Source: a virus. From it: a stretch of 22,026 nt of DNA. Of the stretch, positions 6,778 to 12,934 are shown one piece after another. A program made the position numbers and the translations under genes. The stretch's first letter is position 1. Every line of letters begins with the position of its first letter. Below the pieces are notes generated by a model, which made no database searches, was not told the DNA's origin, and saw nothing but the letters and a program-made list of their open reading frames with translations. The stretch is taken from positions 1 through 22,026 of IMG/VR virus record IMGVR_UViG_3300049737_000217; one strand, 5' to 3'.

Positions 6778-7059
6778 ATGAAAGACTTTATAACATACTA
6801 CAAAAATTTTTTAGGAGATGATAAGTATTGGATTGATGATTTTCTTAACAACAAAATACTTAGAATATTCTTAGAAAAACACCAAGAAAATCCTATTGAC
6901 ATTGATGCTAGATATCATATGCAACAGGACTTAGGTGTTCAAAACAAGGCAGACTATTTAATGGTTGAGTTTATCAGGAGTGATATATTTAAAGATGCTC
7001 CTATAGATGATATCAATAAAGAGTTATTTATATATAAATTGACTAGGAGATTACAATAA
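6778..7059 (+). CDS. Hypothetical protein (93 aa), first gene of rightward operon
   Basis: I do not recognise this protein. It is acidic, rich in Asp/Asn/Ile/Phe, starts MKDFITYYKNFLGDDKYW and ends in KLTRRLQ, and appears all-helical. No metal-binding or membrane motif is visible. The ribosome-binding site is weak (ACGAG). It ends in TAATG, overlapping the next small gene. First genes of such operons often encode small anti-host or regulatory proteins, but nothing in this sequence shows that here. Confidence 0.75.
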   Translation: MKDFITYYKNFLGDDKYWIDDFLNNKILRIFLEKHQENPIDIDARYHMQQDLGVQNKADYLMVEFIRSDIFKDAPIDDINKELFIYKLTRRLQ

Positions 7060-7211
7060 TGAGCATAAAATCCCTTTTAACAGGAATATTTGTATCTTTG
7101 TTAGCGATTAATTATTACTTATATGTAGGTAATATTATTTCTGATGCAGAGGCAGGTGGCTCTTGTGGTCACAAAAAAACTAAACCATGCTATGTAAAAA
7201 TAGTTAGATAG
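7059..7211 (+). CDS. Small single-pass membrane protein with Cys pair (50 aa)
   Basis: This gene runs from ATG at 7059, overlapping the previous stop as TAATG, to TAG at 7209-7211. The Shine-Dalgarno AGGAG is about nine bases upstream. The product has an N-terminal hydrophobic helix (LLTGIFVSLLAINYYLYVG) that could be a signal or anchor. A short tail follows with SCGHKKTKPCYVKIVR, two cysteines seven apart and a basic end. Its topology suggests a periplasm-facing tail with a possible disulfide. I do not recognise the family. Confidence 0.65.
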   Translation: MSIKSLLTGIFVSLLAINYYLYVGNIISDAEAGGSCGHKKTKPCYVKIVR

Positions 7212-7224
7212 GAGATAAAATAAA

Positions 7225-7761
7225 ATGAGCAATCAAATAAAAGAAGATACTCCAATTAAGGAGTTAATCAAGAAAGGAGAAAAGGCTAATCATCATCTAA
7301 TAGCACTTTTAAATGCTAGAAAAGAAATTCATGAAACTGGGTTTGGTGAAGATAAAAAAGGTCATTTCAAGAATAAATATATTCCAATAGATATAATTGT
7401 TAAGACTTGTGAACCCATACTTCTTAAACATGATCTATTGAGTGAATGTACTGAAGTACCAAACTCTAGTGACCCTGAGCATAGAGATAGATGTAGGTTT
7501 AGACTTACCATAACTTATGTTAAAACTATGGAATCTGTGTCATCTGAGATAACCTTATACGCTGAGAATAAATCTATATGGGCTAAACAGTCTGCATACA
7601 CTTATGCTAAAAGAAGTCTTTTCTCTTCACTGTTATCATTACCAACTGAGAAGAATGAAGATGATGATGGCACTGGCGCAGTAGAAGAAAACCAAAAAAG
7701 TCTATTACAGGGCAGAGAAAATAAAACAACTAATAAATCAACATCAAGAGGTTTTGAATAA
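7225..7761 (+). CDS. erf: ERF-family single-strand annealing recombinase
   Basis: The 178-residue protein matches the ERF type of single-strand annealing proteins: HHLIALLNARKEI, GHFKNKYIPIDIIVKTCEPILLKHDL, then the core RFRLTITYVKTMESVSSEITLYAEN. It continues with KQSAYTYAKRSLFSSLLSL and the acidic EKNEDDDGTG. The C-terminal ~35 residues are low-complexity. ERF proteins form rings that anneal complementary strands, serving phage recombination and genome circularisation. AGGAG lies about ten bases before the ATG. The gene ends in TAATG, overlapping the next gene, whose product ends in an SSB-like tip. No exonuclease partner is seen nearby. Confidence 0.87.
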   Translation: MSNQIKEDTPIKELIKKGEKANHHLIALLNARKEIHETGFGEDKKGHFKNKYIPIDIIVKTCEPILLKHDLLSECTEVPNSSDPEHRDRCRFRLTITYVKTMESVSSEITLYAENKSIWAKQSAYTYAKRSLFSSLLSLPTEKNEDDDGTGAVEENQKSLLQGRENKTTNKSTSRGFE

Positions 7762-8357
7762 TGAAAAAAATAACATATGAAAATGGCAGACTACAAGACC
7801 CTAAAGAAGATCAACTTCTTATGAGGGTAGGTAAGATTAATTTTGAGCCTATAGAACCTGAGCAAGAGGGAGAAAATAAGACCTTAAACGAGCTAGAATC
7901 TCAACTAAGGAAACATAATCTTCCTGAGCAGGAGAGAACTGATCTCAAACAGCAAGTGCAACGACTTAAATATGGTCAAAAACTTCTTGTGGCTCAGTTT
8001 ACCAGCACCAAAACAACGACTCAGGGTGAGCAAGTAACCAGTAATTATTATCCAATTTATGCTGAAGTAGGTACTTTGTTTGTGCCTAAAGATTTTAATA
8101 CTGGAAAACCTGTGGAAAAAACATATGCTCTTGAGGGAAATATAACTATTGATGATAAAGAATTGAAAGTATATGCTTATAAGAGTGAAGATACTGATTG
8201 GAGTACAGGGAATATGAACCTTTCCTTTCATACTAAAAATGAAATGAATGGTGTACCTGAGAAAAAGAACACTGAACTTCCAGCAAAAGTACAGGAGTTC
8301 AAAGAAAAAGTAGATGAGGTATTAGTTAATAAAACATCTGAAGAGATACCTTTTTAG
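7761..8357 (+). CDS. Putative single-stranded DNA-binding protein (SSB-like C-terminal tip)
   Basis: The 198-residue protein is encoded directly after ERF with a TAATG overlap. It has an N-terminal region with a charged helix (about residues 40-70), then a beta-rich middle: KLLVAQFTSTKT, NYYPIYAEVGTLFVP, YALEGNITIDDKELKVYAYK, MNLSFHTKNE. It ends in TSEEIPF, close to the acidic tip of bacterial SSB (DDDIPF) that recruits repair and replication proteins. I do not recognise the N-terminal fold as a standard OB domain. The SSB function is inferred from the tip, the beta-rich core and the ERF neighbour. Confidence 0.6.
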   Translation: MKKITYENGRLQDPKEDQLLMRVGKINFEPIEPEQEGENKTLNELESQLRKHNLPEQERTDLKQQVQRLKYGQKLLVAQFTSTKTTTQGEQVTSNYYPIYAEVGTLFVPKDFNTGKPVEKTYALEGNITIDDKELKVYAYKSEDTDWSTGNMNLSFHTKNEMNGVPEKKNTELPAKVQEFKEKVDEVLVNKTSEEIPF

Positions 8358-8389
8358 ATTTTTCCTCGCACCCCCCTATGGTGCATTTA

Positions 8390-8420
8390 GTGGGTAGGTT
8401 TCATGATTTATCCTACCCAC
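8390..8420 (+). promoter_or_regulatory. Hairpin enclosing the first start codon of the oxygenase gene
   Basis: GTGGGTAGG (8390-8398) and CCTACCCAC (8412-8420) form a perfect 9-bp inverted repeat. The 13-base loop contains ATG at 8403, and the TAGG ribosome-binding element lies inside the stem. In RNA this would hide the first start, limiting translation or directing it to the ATG codons at 8427 or 8439. A smaller GCACC/GGTGC hairpin lies just upstream (8369-8383). Confidence 0.6.
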
Positions 8421-9014
8421 ACTTTTATGAGAAACGATATGAGTATACACCCAATGAAAGATAAGTATTTTGAAGAACATAAACCTGATCTGAGCTTAGA
8501 CCCTCAATATGGCATTATTCAAAGACATGCTCCTATTGTGCCTGAATCAGAAATGCTTAAAAAAATGGGTGATAAAACAGAGGCTAGGGTTAATTCTAAA
8601 GAGGGTGGAATTAGATCAGTGGACTGTTGGAGATTACCTATTGACTCTATTGTAGGTACTGAAATTAAAGTTCAATCTACAAGATTTAATTCTATTTTTA
8701 ATTACAAAATATCTAGCATAGGTGATATTCAATATCTTGAGTATAAGAAAGGCGATTATTATAACTGGCACTCTGACATCAGTGATGGCATAGCCTCTAC
8801 TAGAAAAATTAGTATTAGCTGGTTGCTTAATAATGATTTTACTGGTGGAGAACTGGTCTTTCAACATGGTGGAGATGAGTTTGTAGCGCACTCAGGAACA
8901 GGTAAAACTAATTTGATAGGTTTTACTAGTTTCTATACTCATAAAGTCAACCCAATTAAATCAGGCGTAAGGAAATGTATTGTTGCTTGGGTTCATGGAG
9001 AATCTTGGAGATGA
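8403..9014 (+). CDS. 2-oxoglutarate/Fe(II)-dependent oxygenase (prolyl 4-hydroxylase type)
   Basis: This protein belongs to the double-stranded beta-helix oxygenases that couple 2-oxoglutarate decarboxylation to hydroxylation. The iron triad is visible: HSD gives H123 and D125 (NWHSDISDG), and H180 lies in FYTHKVNPI. R190 (SGVRKCIVAWVHG) is the expected 2-oxoglutarate salt bridge. LLNNDFTGGELVF matches the conserved strand before the distal histidine. About 200 residues is usual for phage versions. Substrate is not predictable; protein or nucleic acid modification are both possible. The start at 8403 lies in a hairpin loop, and ATG at 8427 or 8439 could serve instead. The stop overlaps the next tiny gene as ATGA. 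Confidence 0.87.
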   Translation: MIYPTHTFMRNDMSIHPMKDKYFEEHKPDLSLDPQYGIIQRHAPIVPESEMLKKMGDKTEARVNSKEGGIRSVDCWRLPIDSIVGTEIKVQSTRFNSIFNYKISSIGDIQYLEYKKGDYYNWHSDISDGIASTRKISISWLLNNDFTGGELVFQHGGDEFVAHSGTGKTNLIGFTSFYTHKVNPIKSGVRKCIVAWVHGESWR

Positions 9015-9091
9015 TGTACGAGTTTATAATATGGTTGTTTGGGTTTTGTACTTGTGCAGTCATATTTAGTTTAATAATTTTTTGGAGATAA
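9011..9091 (+). CDS. Tiny hydrophobic single-TM protein (26 aa)
   Basis: An ATGA overlap with the oxygenase stop starts a 26-residue frame that is almost one membrane helix: MMYEFIIWLFGFCTCAVIF and a short tail ending FWR. It ends six bases before the next gene's ATG, with that gene's GGAG inside it. The overlap on one side, the close spacing on the other and the membrane composition support a real micro-protein. With only 26 codons a chance frame cannot be excluded. Confidence 0.45.
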   Translation: MMYEFIIWLFGFCTCAVIFSLIIFWR

Positions 9092-9096
9092 AAAAA

Positions 9097-9333
9097 ATGA
9101 GTGATGTAAATATAAGTGAAGTAATACAGACATTAAAATATAGAAACAATCAGCAAAAAACAGATGCGTTGAAAAATATTTTTAAGGATATAGTTTCAAT
9201 GGTAGAAACAGGTATAACAGATGATAAGTTAGATAATTGTTTAAAGAAAATGTCTGCTGTTGAAACCATTGGAGCAAGGTCACAATTTTTAAATGAATTG
9301 ACTAATCCTAAGTTAAGAGAATCACTTAAATAA
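9097..9333 (+). CDS. Hypothetical helical protein (78 aa)
   Basis: I do not recognise this protein. It starts MSDVNISEVIQTLKYRNN and is all-helical by appearance, with charged heptads (LKNIFKDIVSMVETGITDDKLDNCLKKM). It has one cysteine and no membrane segment. GGAG lies nine bases before the ATG; an upstream in-frame TTG at 9082 is less likely because it would overlap that site. It closes the rightward operon, and its last 12 bases overlap the convergent minus-strand gene ending at 9322. No terminator is visible at this junction. Confidence 0.7.
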   Translation: MSDVNISEVIQTLKYRNNQQKTDALKNIFKDIVSMVETGITDDKLDNCLKKMSAVETIGARSQFLNELTNPKLRESLK

Positions 9334-9558
9334 AGGATTGGAGCTTTTCAAGTCTAATCTTTCGACTTTAAGTTCGATCAGCTCAACTCTTTTATCCACA
9401 TTGTTGAGCTGGTCGTTTAAGGGTTTCAGATCAGGCATACTTCTTGACTCAAGTTTAGCTACTTTTTCAAGTATAGTGCCTTGTTGAACTGCAAGACCAC
9501 CTAAAGTAAATAGTAAACCTATAATGCCAAGCCACTCTTTTATACCTAGATCACCCAT
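9322..9558 (-). CDS. Small membrane protein with coiled coil (78 aa)
   Basis: The N-terminal 30 residues contain one membrane helix (WLGIIGLLFTLGGLAVQQG). The rest is a charged coiled coil with heptad leucines and isoleucines (ILEKVAKLESR, LNDQLNNVDKRVELIELKVERL). This membrane-anchor-plus-coil form is seen in small phage lysis-region proteins such as holin accessory or spanin-like proteins, but there is no family-specific motif. It is the last gene of the coupled six-gene minus-strand set, starting one base after the stop of the 527-residue secreted protein. Confidence 0.72.
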   Translation of the reverse strand: MGDLGIKEWLGIIGLLFTLGGLAVQQGTILEKVAKLESRSMPDLKPLNDQLNNVDKRVELIELKVERLDLKSSNPLFK

Positions 9559-9559
9559 A

Positions 9560-11143
9560 TTAATTTCCCTCTAAAATCCTAATTTTATCATTAATTTCTT
9601 GTAGTTTTTCTTGATGCTCATTGAGAGGGTCAAAATATGTACCCTCATTCTGAGCCACCAAATTTCTTTCATCAATGTATTTTCTCGTTTCATAAAATTC
9701 ACCGCCATCAAATCTTCGTTTATTAAAGACATTATTATCTGACTTGTAATAGCTGTCAATGTTTAAGTTGCTGACCATTGCTTTAGCCAGTATTTGCTGG
9801 GTTGCAATTAATCTTAGATCAATCCTTGTAATGGTAGCATTTACCTCTTTTATCATATCCTCTACTGAAACCAGCTCCTCACTTTCTGTTTGATCTGTAT
9901 TTCCACTATCTGCAACTGCCTCATCATCAGTATTAGATGTTCTTTCATTTTCTTCCACAACTGTATCATCTTCATTTTGCTCCTGTGGGTTATCTTCTGT
10001 GACTGTATCAGTTTCCTCTGCTCTTCCCTCTGATTCGCTATCATCAGGTCTTTCTGCAACTGGCTCATTAGATGATTGTTCTTCTGAGTTACTTGTTTCA
10101 AGTCTAGGCTCTTCATCAGACTCTCTTTGGTTTCTTTCTGATACTGGCTCATCTTCTCTTCTTGGCTCTTCCTGAACTTCTGTTTCTCGCAATGCGACTG
10201 TATCGCTTTCTCGAATGGGTTGCTCTGTAGTTCCTGTTTCAAAGTTTGTTTCATAGGTGTCCTCGTTAATTTTTTCTCTTGTTGTTTCTGTTGTTGTAAT
10301 TTCTTGGATTTCTCTTGTTTCAAAGACAATTTCTTGCTCTTGGAAATCTGTTGAGATCGTTTGCTCTTGCGTGTTATTGTCATAATTAACCTCTTCTATT
10401 TGAAAAACATCAATAATTCCTCTGTTAATATCTTCAACAGTATCAACAGGCATGATGCTTATATCTTCTGTAACATATACTTCTGTTTGTATTATTGGCT
10501 CAAAAGTAACTTCTTCTATTGATGCAATAGGCGTAAATTCTATTTCTTGTACTGTATCTTTAAAAGTTGAGTTTATTGTATTTAATTCTTGTACTTGATT
10601 TGCGTTTAGTAAACTGTGTTCTACTATTAGTGTAGGGTTTTTTAAATCTATGGCTCTATGAGAAGTAGATTGAGATGATTCACTAAAGTTGAATCTCACT
10701 TTAATGGTGTAGTTATTTTGATTATTAATTCCTTGTATGTAGCTATCAGTATAAGTTTCATAACCGCCACAATTATATCCATTACAACCTGATATAAATA
10801 CATCTCTTTTCTGAGTAGTAACTGAACCACTTGAATCAGTTATAGTTTGAATCATCTCTATTTGTTGGTCGTATTGATTCCAACCCCACATATCAGCGCC
10901 CAATGTAGATGTCCAACCACCATTCATTTGCGATTGATTAAGTGTATCACCCAGCGTGATAGTGTTTTCTATAAAATCACCATGAACACCAGCTACAATG
11001 CTGTTTCCATGATTATGAGATGGGTCTGTGCAAGTCCAACCATTGTGTTCTTGACCATTGTTAAAAAACTGTTGAGGTAATAAATTATTAGTAGTTTCTG
11101 CTAACAAAGTTATAGGAAATAATAAAGGTATCAAATATTTCAT
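9560..11143 (-). CDS. Large secreted protein with acidic stalk and C-terminal coil (527 aa)
   Basis: The N-terminus is a signal peptide (MKYLIPLLFPITLLAETT) with likely cleavage after LLA. Residues ~20-170 form a beta-rich globular region that starts NNLLPQQFFNNGQEHNGW, is rich in Asn/Gly/Trp and contains GCNGYNCGG; it resembles a carbohydrate-binding jelly roll. A long Glu/Thr/Ser-rich acidic stretch (~280-420) follows, then a helical coiled-coil tail ending KIRILEGN. The whole suggests a periplasmic or surface protein with a flexible acidic stalk. The start overlaps the lipoprotein-like gene as ATGA. No specific family is recognised, and the codon bias of the acidic region creates a long spurious frame on the same strand. 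Confidence 0.8.
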   Translation of the reverse strand: MKYLIPLLFPITLLAETTNNLLPQQFFNNGQEHNGWTCTDPSHNHGNSIVAGVHGDFIENTITLGDTLNQSQMNGGWTSTLGADMWGWNQYDQQIEMIQTITDSSGSVTTQKRDVFISGCNGYNCGGYETYTDSYIQGINNQNNYTIKVRFNFSESSQSTSHRAIDLKNPTLIVEHSLLNANQVQELNTINSTFKDTVQEIEFTPIASIEEVTFEPIIQTEVYVTEDISIMPVDTVEDINRGIIDVFQIEEVNYDNNTQEQTISTDFQEQEIVFETREIQEITTTETTREKINEDTYETNFETGTTEQPIRESDTVALRETEVQEEPRREDEPVSERNQRESDEEPRLETSNSEEQSSNEPVAERPDDSESEGRAEETDTVTEDNPQEQNEDDTVVEENERTSNTDDEAVADSGNTDQTESEELVSVEDMIKEVNATITRIDLRLIATQQILAKAMVSNLNIDSYYKSDNNVFNKRRFDGGEFYETRKYIDERNLVAQNEGTYFDPLNEHQEKLQEINDKIRILEGN

Positions 11144-11331
11144 TTTCTTTCAGGTGCGTATATTTCTTGCTCATTGCTACCATGAACAATCATATCGCCT
11201 AAAGTAATTGAGTGCCTTGAACAAGCATTTAAGGTAAAAACTGCAATTATCATTAAAATCAATGTTGCAGATTTGATCTCTCGTGCATTTCTATAAAGTT
11301 TACTGGGCAATTCTACACAGAACTTAATCAT
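11140..11331 (-). CDS. Small lipoprotein-like membrane protein (63 aa)
   Basis: A basic N-terminus of about 22 residues precedes a hydrophobic helix (SATLILMIIAVFTLNAC) that ends in LNAC, close to a lipobox. A short polar tail follows (SRHSITLGDMIVHGSN), ending EIYAPERK. If processed, C37 would be lipidated and the tail would face the periplasm, like a small outer-membrane spanin subunit. If not, it is a single-pass membrane protein. The basic leader is longer than usual for a lipoprotein. It overlaps both neighbours by ATGA, so it sits in a strict translational chain. Confidence 0.7.
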   Translation of the reverse strand: MIKFCVELPSKLYRNAREIKSATLILMIIAVFTLNACSRHSITLGDMIVHGSNEQEIYAPERK

Positions 11332-11939
11332 TTTTTATTCCAAGTCATTGATGGTTTGCTATCGACCTTTGTTTTATTTTTTTCTTTCATGTTTAATATC
11401 TTCATAGCCTCTTCACCAATATAACTTTTCCCCTCATGCAAAAGTGGACAAGGCGTTCCACTCACCCTTAGCGCATTTCTCACCATAGGCATTTCTTCAC
11501 AGAGCAAGGCAATACTGGCTATGGATAAACCCATTTGTTTTAAAAGTTTTGCTGTTTTTCTAACAGAACATTCTTTATCCTCAACATAAGTTCCAATAGC
11601 AATGCCTAAAGATATTGTACTGGTTGAGCCTGTGATTGGAATTAAACAACTATCCTGCCCATAACTAGACATTGATGGAGCAATAGCTGAGTTAACAGCA
11701 GTTTTTGTTTGTGCGTTTGTAGTATTTGTGGTGGTACTGTTGCTGGAACTACCTGATTGATAGGTCGTTGTTTCTTCCTGACTGTAGCCACCACTTATAC
11801 TAGTATTCGTGCCACTTTGATTAGTTTGGTTCAGATCAGTAGCGCCACTTGAAGTCGTGTCTGCTCTAGCCTCTATAGATAACAATAGGCACATAATTAA
11901 AATTATTCCCATGCCTTTTAAAATAAATTTCCAATCCAT
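11328..11939 (-). CDS. Secreted Ser/Thr-rich protein with conserved-looking Cys domain (203 aa)
   Basis: The start at 11939 is chosen because AGGAG lies five bases upstream; a frame opening at 12050 would overlap the previous gene by about 100 bp. A signal peptide ends at ARA (LILIMCLLLSIEARADTT). Residues ~28-95 are Ser/Thr/Asn/Gln-rich, like a glycosylation-prone linker. The C-terminal half has four cysteines in SCLIPITGS, KECSVRKTAKLLKQMG, ALLCEEMPMVRNAL and GTPCPLL, suggesting two disulfides. The layout resembles secreted Cys proteins that I associate with alphaproteobacterial phage lysis regions, but I cannot name a family. It ends in an ATGA overlap with the lipoprotein-like gene. Confidence 0.75.
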   Translation of the reverse strand: MDWKFILKGMGIILIMCLLLSIEARADTTSSGATDLNQTNQSGTNTSISGGYSQEETTTYQSGSSSNSTTTNTTNAQTKTAVNSAIAPSMSSYGQDSCLIPITGSTSTISLGIAIGTYVEDKECSVRKTAKLLKQMGLSIASIALLCEEMPMVRNALRVSGTPCPLLHEGKSYIGEEAMKILNMKEKNKTKVDSKPSMTWNKK

Positions 11940-11947
11940 ATAAGCTC

Positions 11948-12379
11948 CTATGAATTCTTGGAAATCGAACTTCCCATATATAAACCGATAATTGATATCA
12001 CGACATTTTTGTGCATTTCTAAGAATGGCATACCATGTACTTCTTTCCATACAGTGTTTGTAGTTTCTGTGCTAAACAAAAACCAATCTGAACCAGTAGT
12101 AACTTCTGTTTGAATATATATTGGTACTTGGAATAAACCAGCTAACATTGGCAATAATATAATTGAGAATATGCAGGTCAAGGCAATGATACGCCTTGTC
12201 ATGCTAAAGAAGTTTGGATTTCCCATCTGTCTAATCTTATCTCTAGATTTTTCTACAAAGTCTGCTCTTTGCATTAACATCTTCTGTTGTTCTTGTTGAG
12301 CATTGGCTCTAGCACCCATGATCTGCATTATGCCACCCAGCAATGAACTACCTAAAAGATTTAAAATTTCAAAACTCAT
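11948..12379 (-). CDS. Holin-like integral membrane protein (GTA 3TM-holin resemblance)
   Basis: The 143-residue protein begins with a glycine-rich hydrophobic helix (ILNLLGSSLLGGIMQIMG). A charged helix follows (RANAQQEQQ to KSRDKIRQ), then NPNFFSMTRRIIALTCIFSI leading into a strong membrane segment, and a last membrane helix (VVISIIGLYMGSSI). This topology and the aromatic-plus-basic entry to the second helix resemble the GTA-type three-helix holins. The ATG at 12379 forms an ATGA overlap with the upstream 59-aa gene and has GGTGG upstream. The ATG at 12391 lacks a ribosome-binding site. Holin function is plausible but not proven, as no endolysin lies beside it. Confidence 0.7.
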   Translation of the reverse strand: MSFEILNLLGSSLLGGIMQIMGARANAQQEQQKMLMQRADFVEKSRDKIRQMGNPNFFSMTRRIIALTCIFSIILLPMLAGLFQVPIYIQTEVTTGSDWFLFSTETTNTVWKEVHGMPFLEMHKNVVISIIGLYMGSSISKNS

Positions 12380-12555
12380 GAATTCCACCATGTTAAAAAT
12401 GCTATACCAACAGTTCCAAGAAATGCTAATGTCTTGAATACGCCTCTACCTTGAGCTACTATTTGTTTTAGCTCAACGATATCTTTTGTATTTAGATCGA
12501 CTGATTTTTTAAGACCAATAATCTCACGCATTAATATTTCATTTGTTACTTTCAT
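12376..12555 (-). CDS. Small coiled-coil plus single-TM protein (59 aa)
   Basis: The product starts MKVTNEILMREIIGLKKSVD, with charged heptads continuing through NTKDIVELKQIVAQGRG. One membrane helix follows (FKTLAFLGTVGIAFLTWW) and it ends NS. It heads the six-gene minus-strand envelope set and overlaps the holin-like gene by ATGA, which also fixes that gene's start. Small soluble-coil/C-terminal-TM proteins of this kind are common in phage lysis regions. No strong Shine-Dalgarno is seen before the ATG. Function is not established. Confidence 0.7.
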   Translation of the reverse strand: MKVTNEILMREIIGLKKSVDLNTKDIVELKQIVAQGRGVFKTLAFLGTVGIAFLTWWNS

Positions 12556-12583
12556 ATAGAAAGTCTATCTGATTTACAGGCAT

Positions 12584-12611
12584 AAAAAAAGAGCCACATT
12601 GTTATAACTCT
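12584..12611 (-). terminator. Possible terminator or attenuator ahead of the envelope operon
   Basis: The minus strand has AGAGTTA, an 8-base loop and TGGCTCT, a 7-bp stem with two T-G wobbles, followed by seven T residues. It lies upstream of the 59-aa gene, so it would stop leftward read-through from the 14-22 kb tail operon or attenuate a promoter lying beyond 12612. The stem is weaker than that at 4313-4342. Confidence 0.55.
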
Positions 12612-12633
12612 GCTTTTGTATGATGTCCTAGCA

Positions 12634-12667
12634 CATTATGGGTACAATGTCAATAAAAAAAATAATT
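12634..12667 (+). repeat. Promoter-like repeat, copy 1
   Basis: This 34-bp element begins CATTATGGGTACAATGTCAA and ends in an A8 run plus TAATT. It aligns with 13826-13858 at about 29 of 34 positions with one gap. TACAAT could be a -10 box. On the minus strand the same bases supply TTGACA followed by ACCCATAATG, which would suit a leftward promoter for the envelope operon. It therefore may be bidirectional. Confidence 0.6.
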
Positions 12668-12709
12668 TAAATTCCTTTATAAATCAATAACTTACATAGC
12701 AAAATAAAT

Positions 12710-12738
12710 TTGCTAATGTTACCCATATCGTATATACT
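12710..12738 (+). promoter_or_regulatory. Candidate promoter for the leader RNA and HxxxH gene
   Basis: TTGCTA (12710-12715), a 17-base spacer, and TATACT (12733-12738) give a good sigma70-like match. The spacer contains ACCCATAT, again a form of the recurrent operator motif. The expected start is near 12745, which would make a ~190-base untranslated leader before the ATG at 12935. Confidence 0.6.
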
Positions 12739-12742
12739 TATA

Positions 12743-12900
12743 TATAAGAGTGAGAAAAAGATACTCTATAAAAAGTCGTTGGGAGTTAGAACATATGCCT
12801 GATAGCAACTGGTGAGGAGTAGCGACCTACAAGGCTAAAAGATTCCATAGTCCAACACTATTTAAAGTAAGTCCATAAATGGCTATGGATACTGCTTTAA
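12743..12900 (+). ncRNA. Structured untranslated leader / candidate cis-regulatory RNA
   Basis: This non-coding stretch has several possible helices. TATAAGAGT pairs with ACTCTATA around 12743-12770 with one bulge. GTTGGG (12778-12783) pairs with TCCAAC (12851-12856), closing a domain that holds GCCT/AGGC (12797-12800 with 12832-12835) and GTAG-CGAC-CTAC (12819-12830). TTTAAAGTA (12861-12869) pairs with the GCTTTAAA strand near 12894-12901, enclosing TCCATA-AATGGC-TATGGA (12872-12889). TATGGA can alternatively pair with TCCATAG at 12844-12850. The competing pairs resemble an expression switch. It matches no riboswitch, ribozyme or intron class that I can name; group I introns were considered and not supported. 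Confidence 0.5.
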
Positions 12901-12901
12901 A

Positions 12902-12918
12902 GATTTGGTTGGTGATTT
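12902..12918 (+). repeat. 17-bp inverted repeat, left arm
   Basis: GATTTGGTTGGTGATTT is the perfect reverse complement of 13776-13792. It lies 16 bases before the ATG of the HxxxH gene, just upstream of its AGGAG ribosome-binding site, so pairing of the arms would loop out the whole coding region. Confidence 0.85.
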
Positions 12919-12934
12919 TTTACTAGGAGCAAAA

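Noticed and set aside
7905-8891. Minus-strand open frames opposite the SSB-like and oxygenase genes.
   Set aside because: Hydrophobic shadow frames antisense to supported coding regions, with no ribosome-binding sites.
9862-10383. Long Lys/Gln-rich open frame on the minus strand inside the 527-aa gene.
   Set aside because: It is a frame shadow of the Glu/Thr/Ser-rich acidic stalk; composition is a by-product of GAA/ACT-type codons and there is no ribosome-binding site.
11940-12050. Extended form of the 203-aa secreted protein from an upstream start.
   Set aside because: It would bury the signal peptide behind 37 residues and overlap the holin-like gene by about 100 bp; AGGAG before ATG 11939 decides the start.
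12743-12900. Group I intron core, hammerhead ribozyme or tRNA in the leader region.
   Set aside because: The ATAGTCC near 12847 recalls a group I S element, but no matching R element (GACTA) or interrupted gene is present. The hammerhead GAAA core and tRNA T-loop are also missing.
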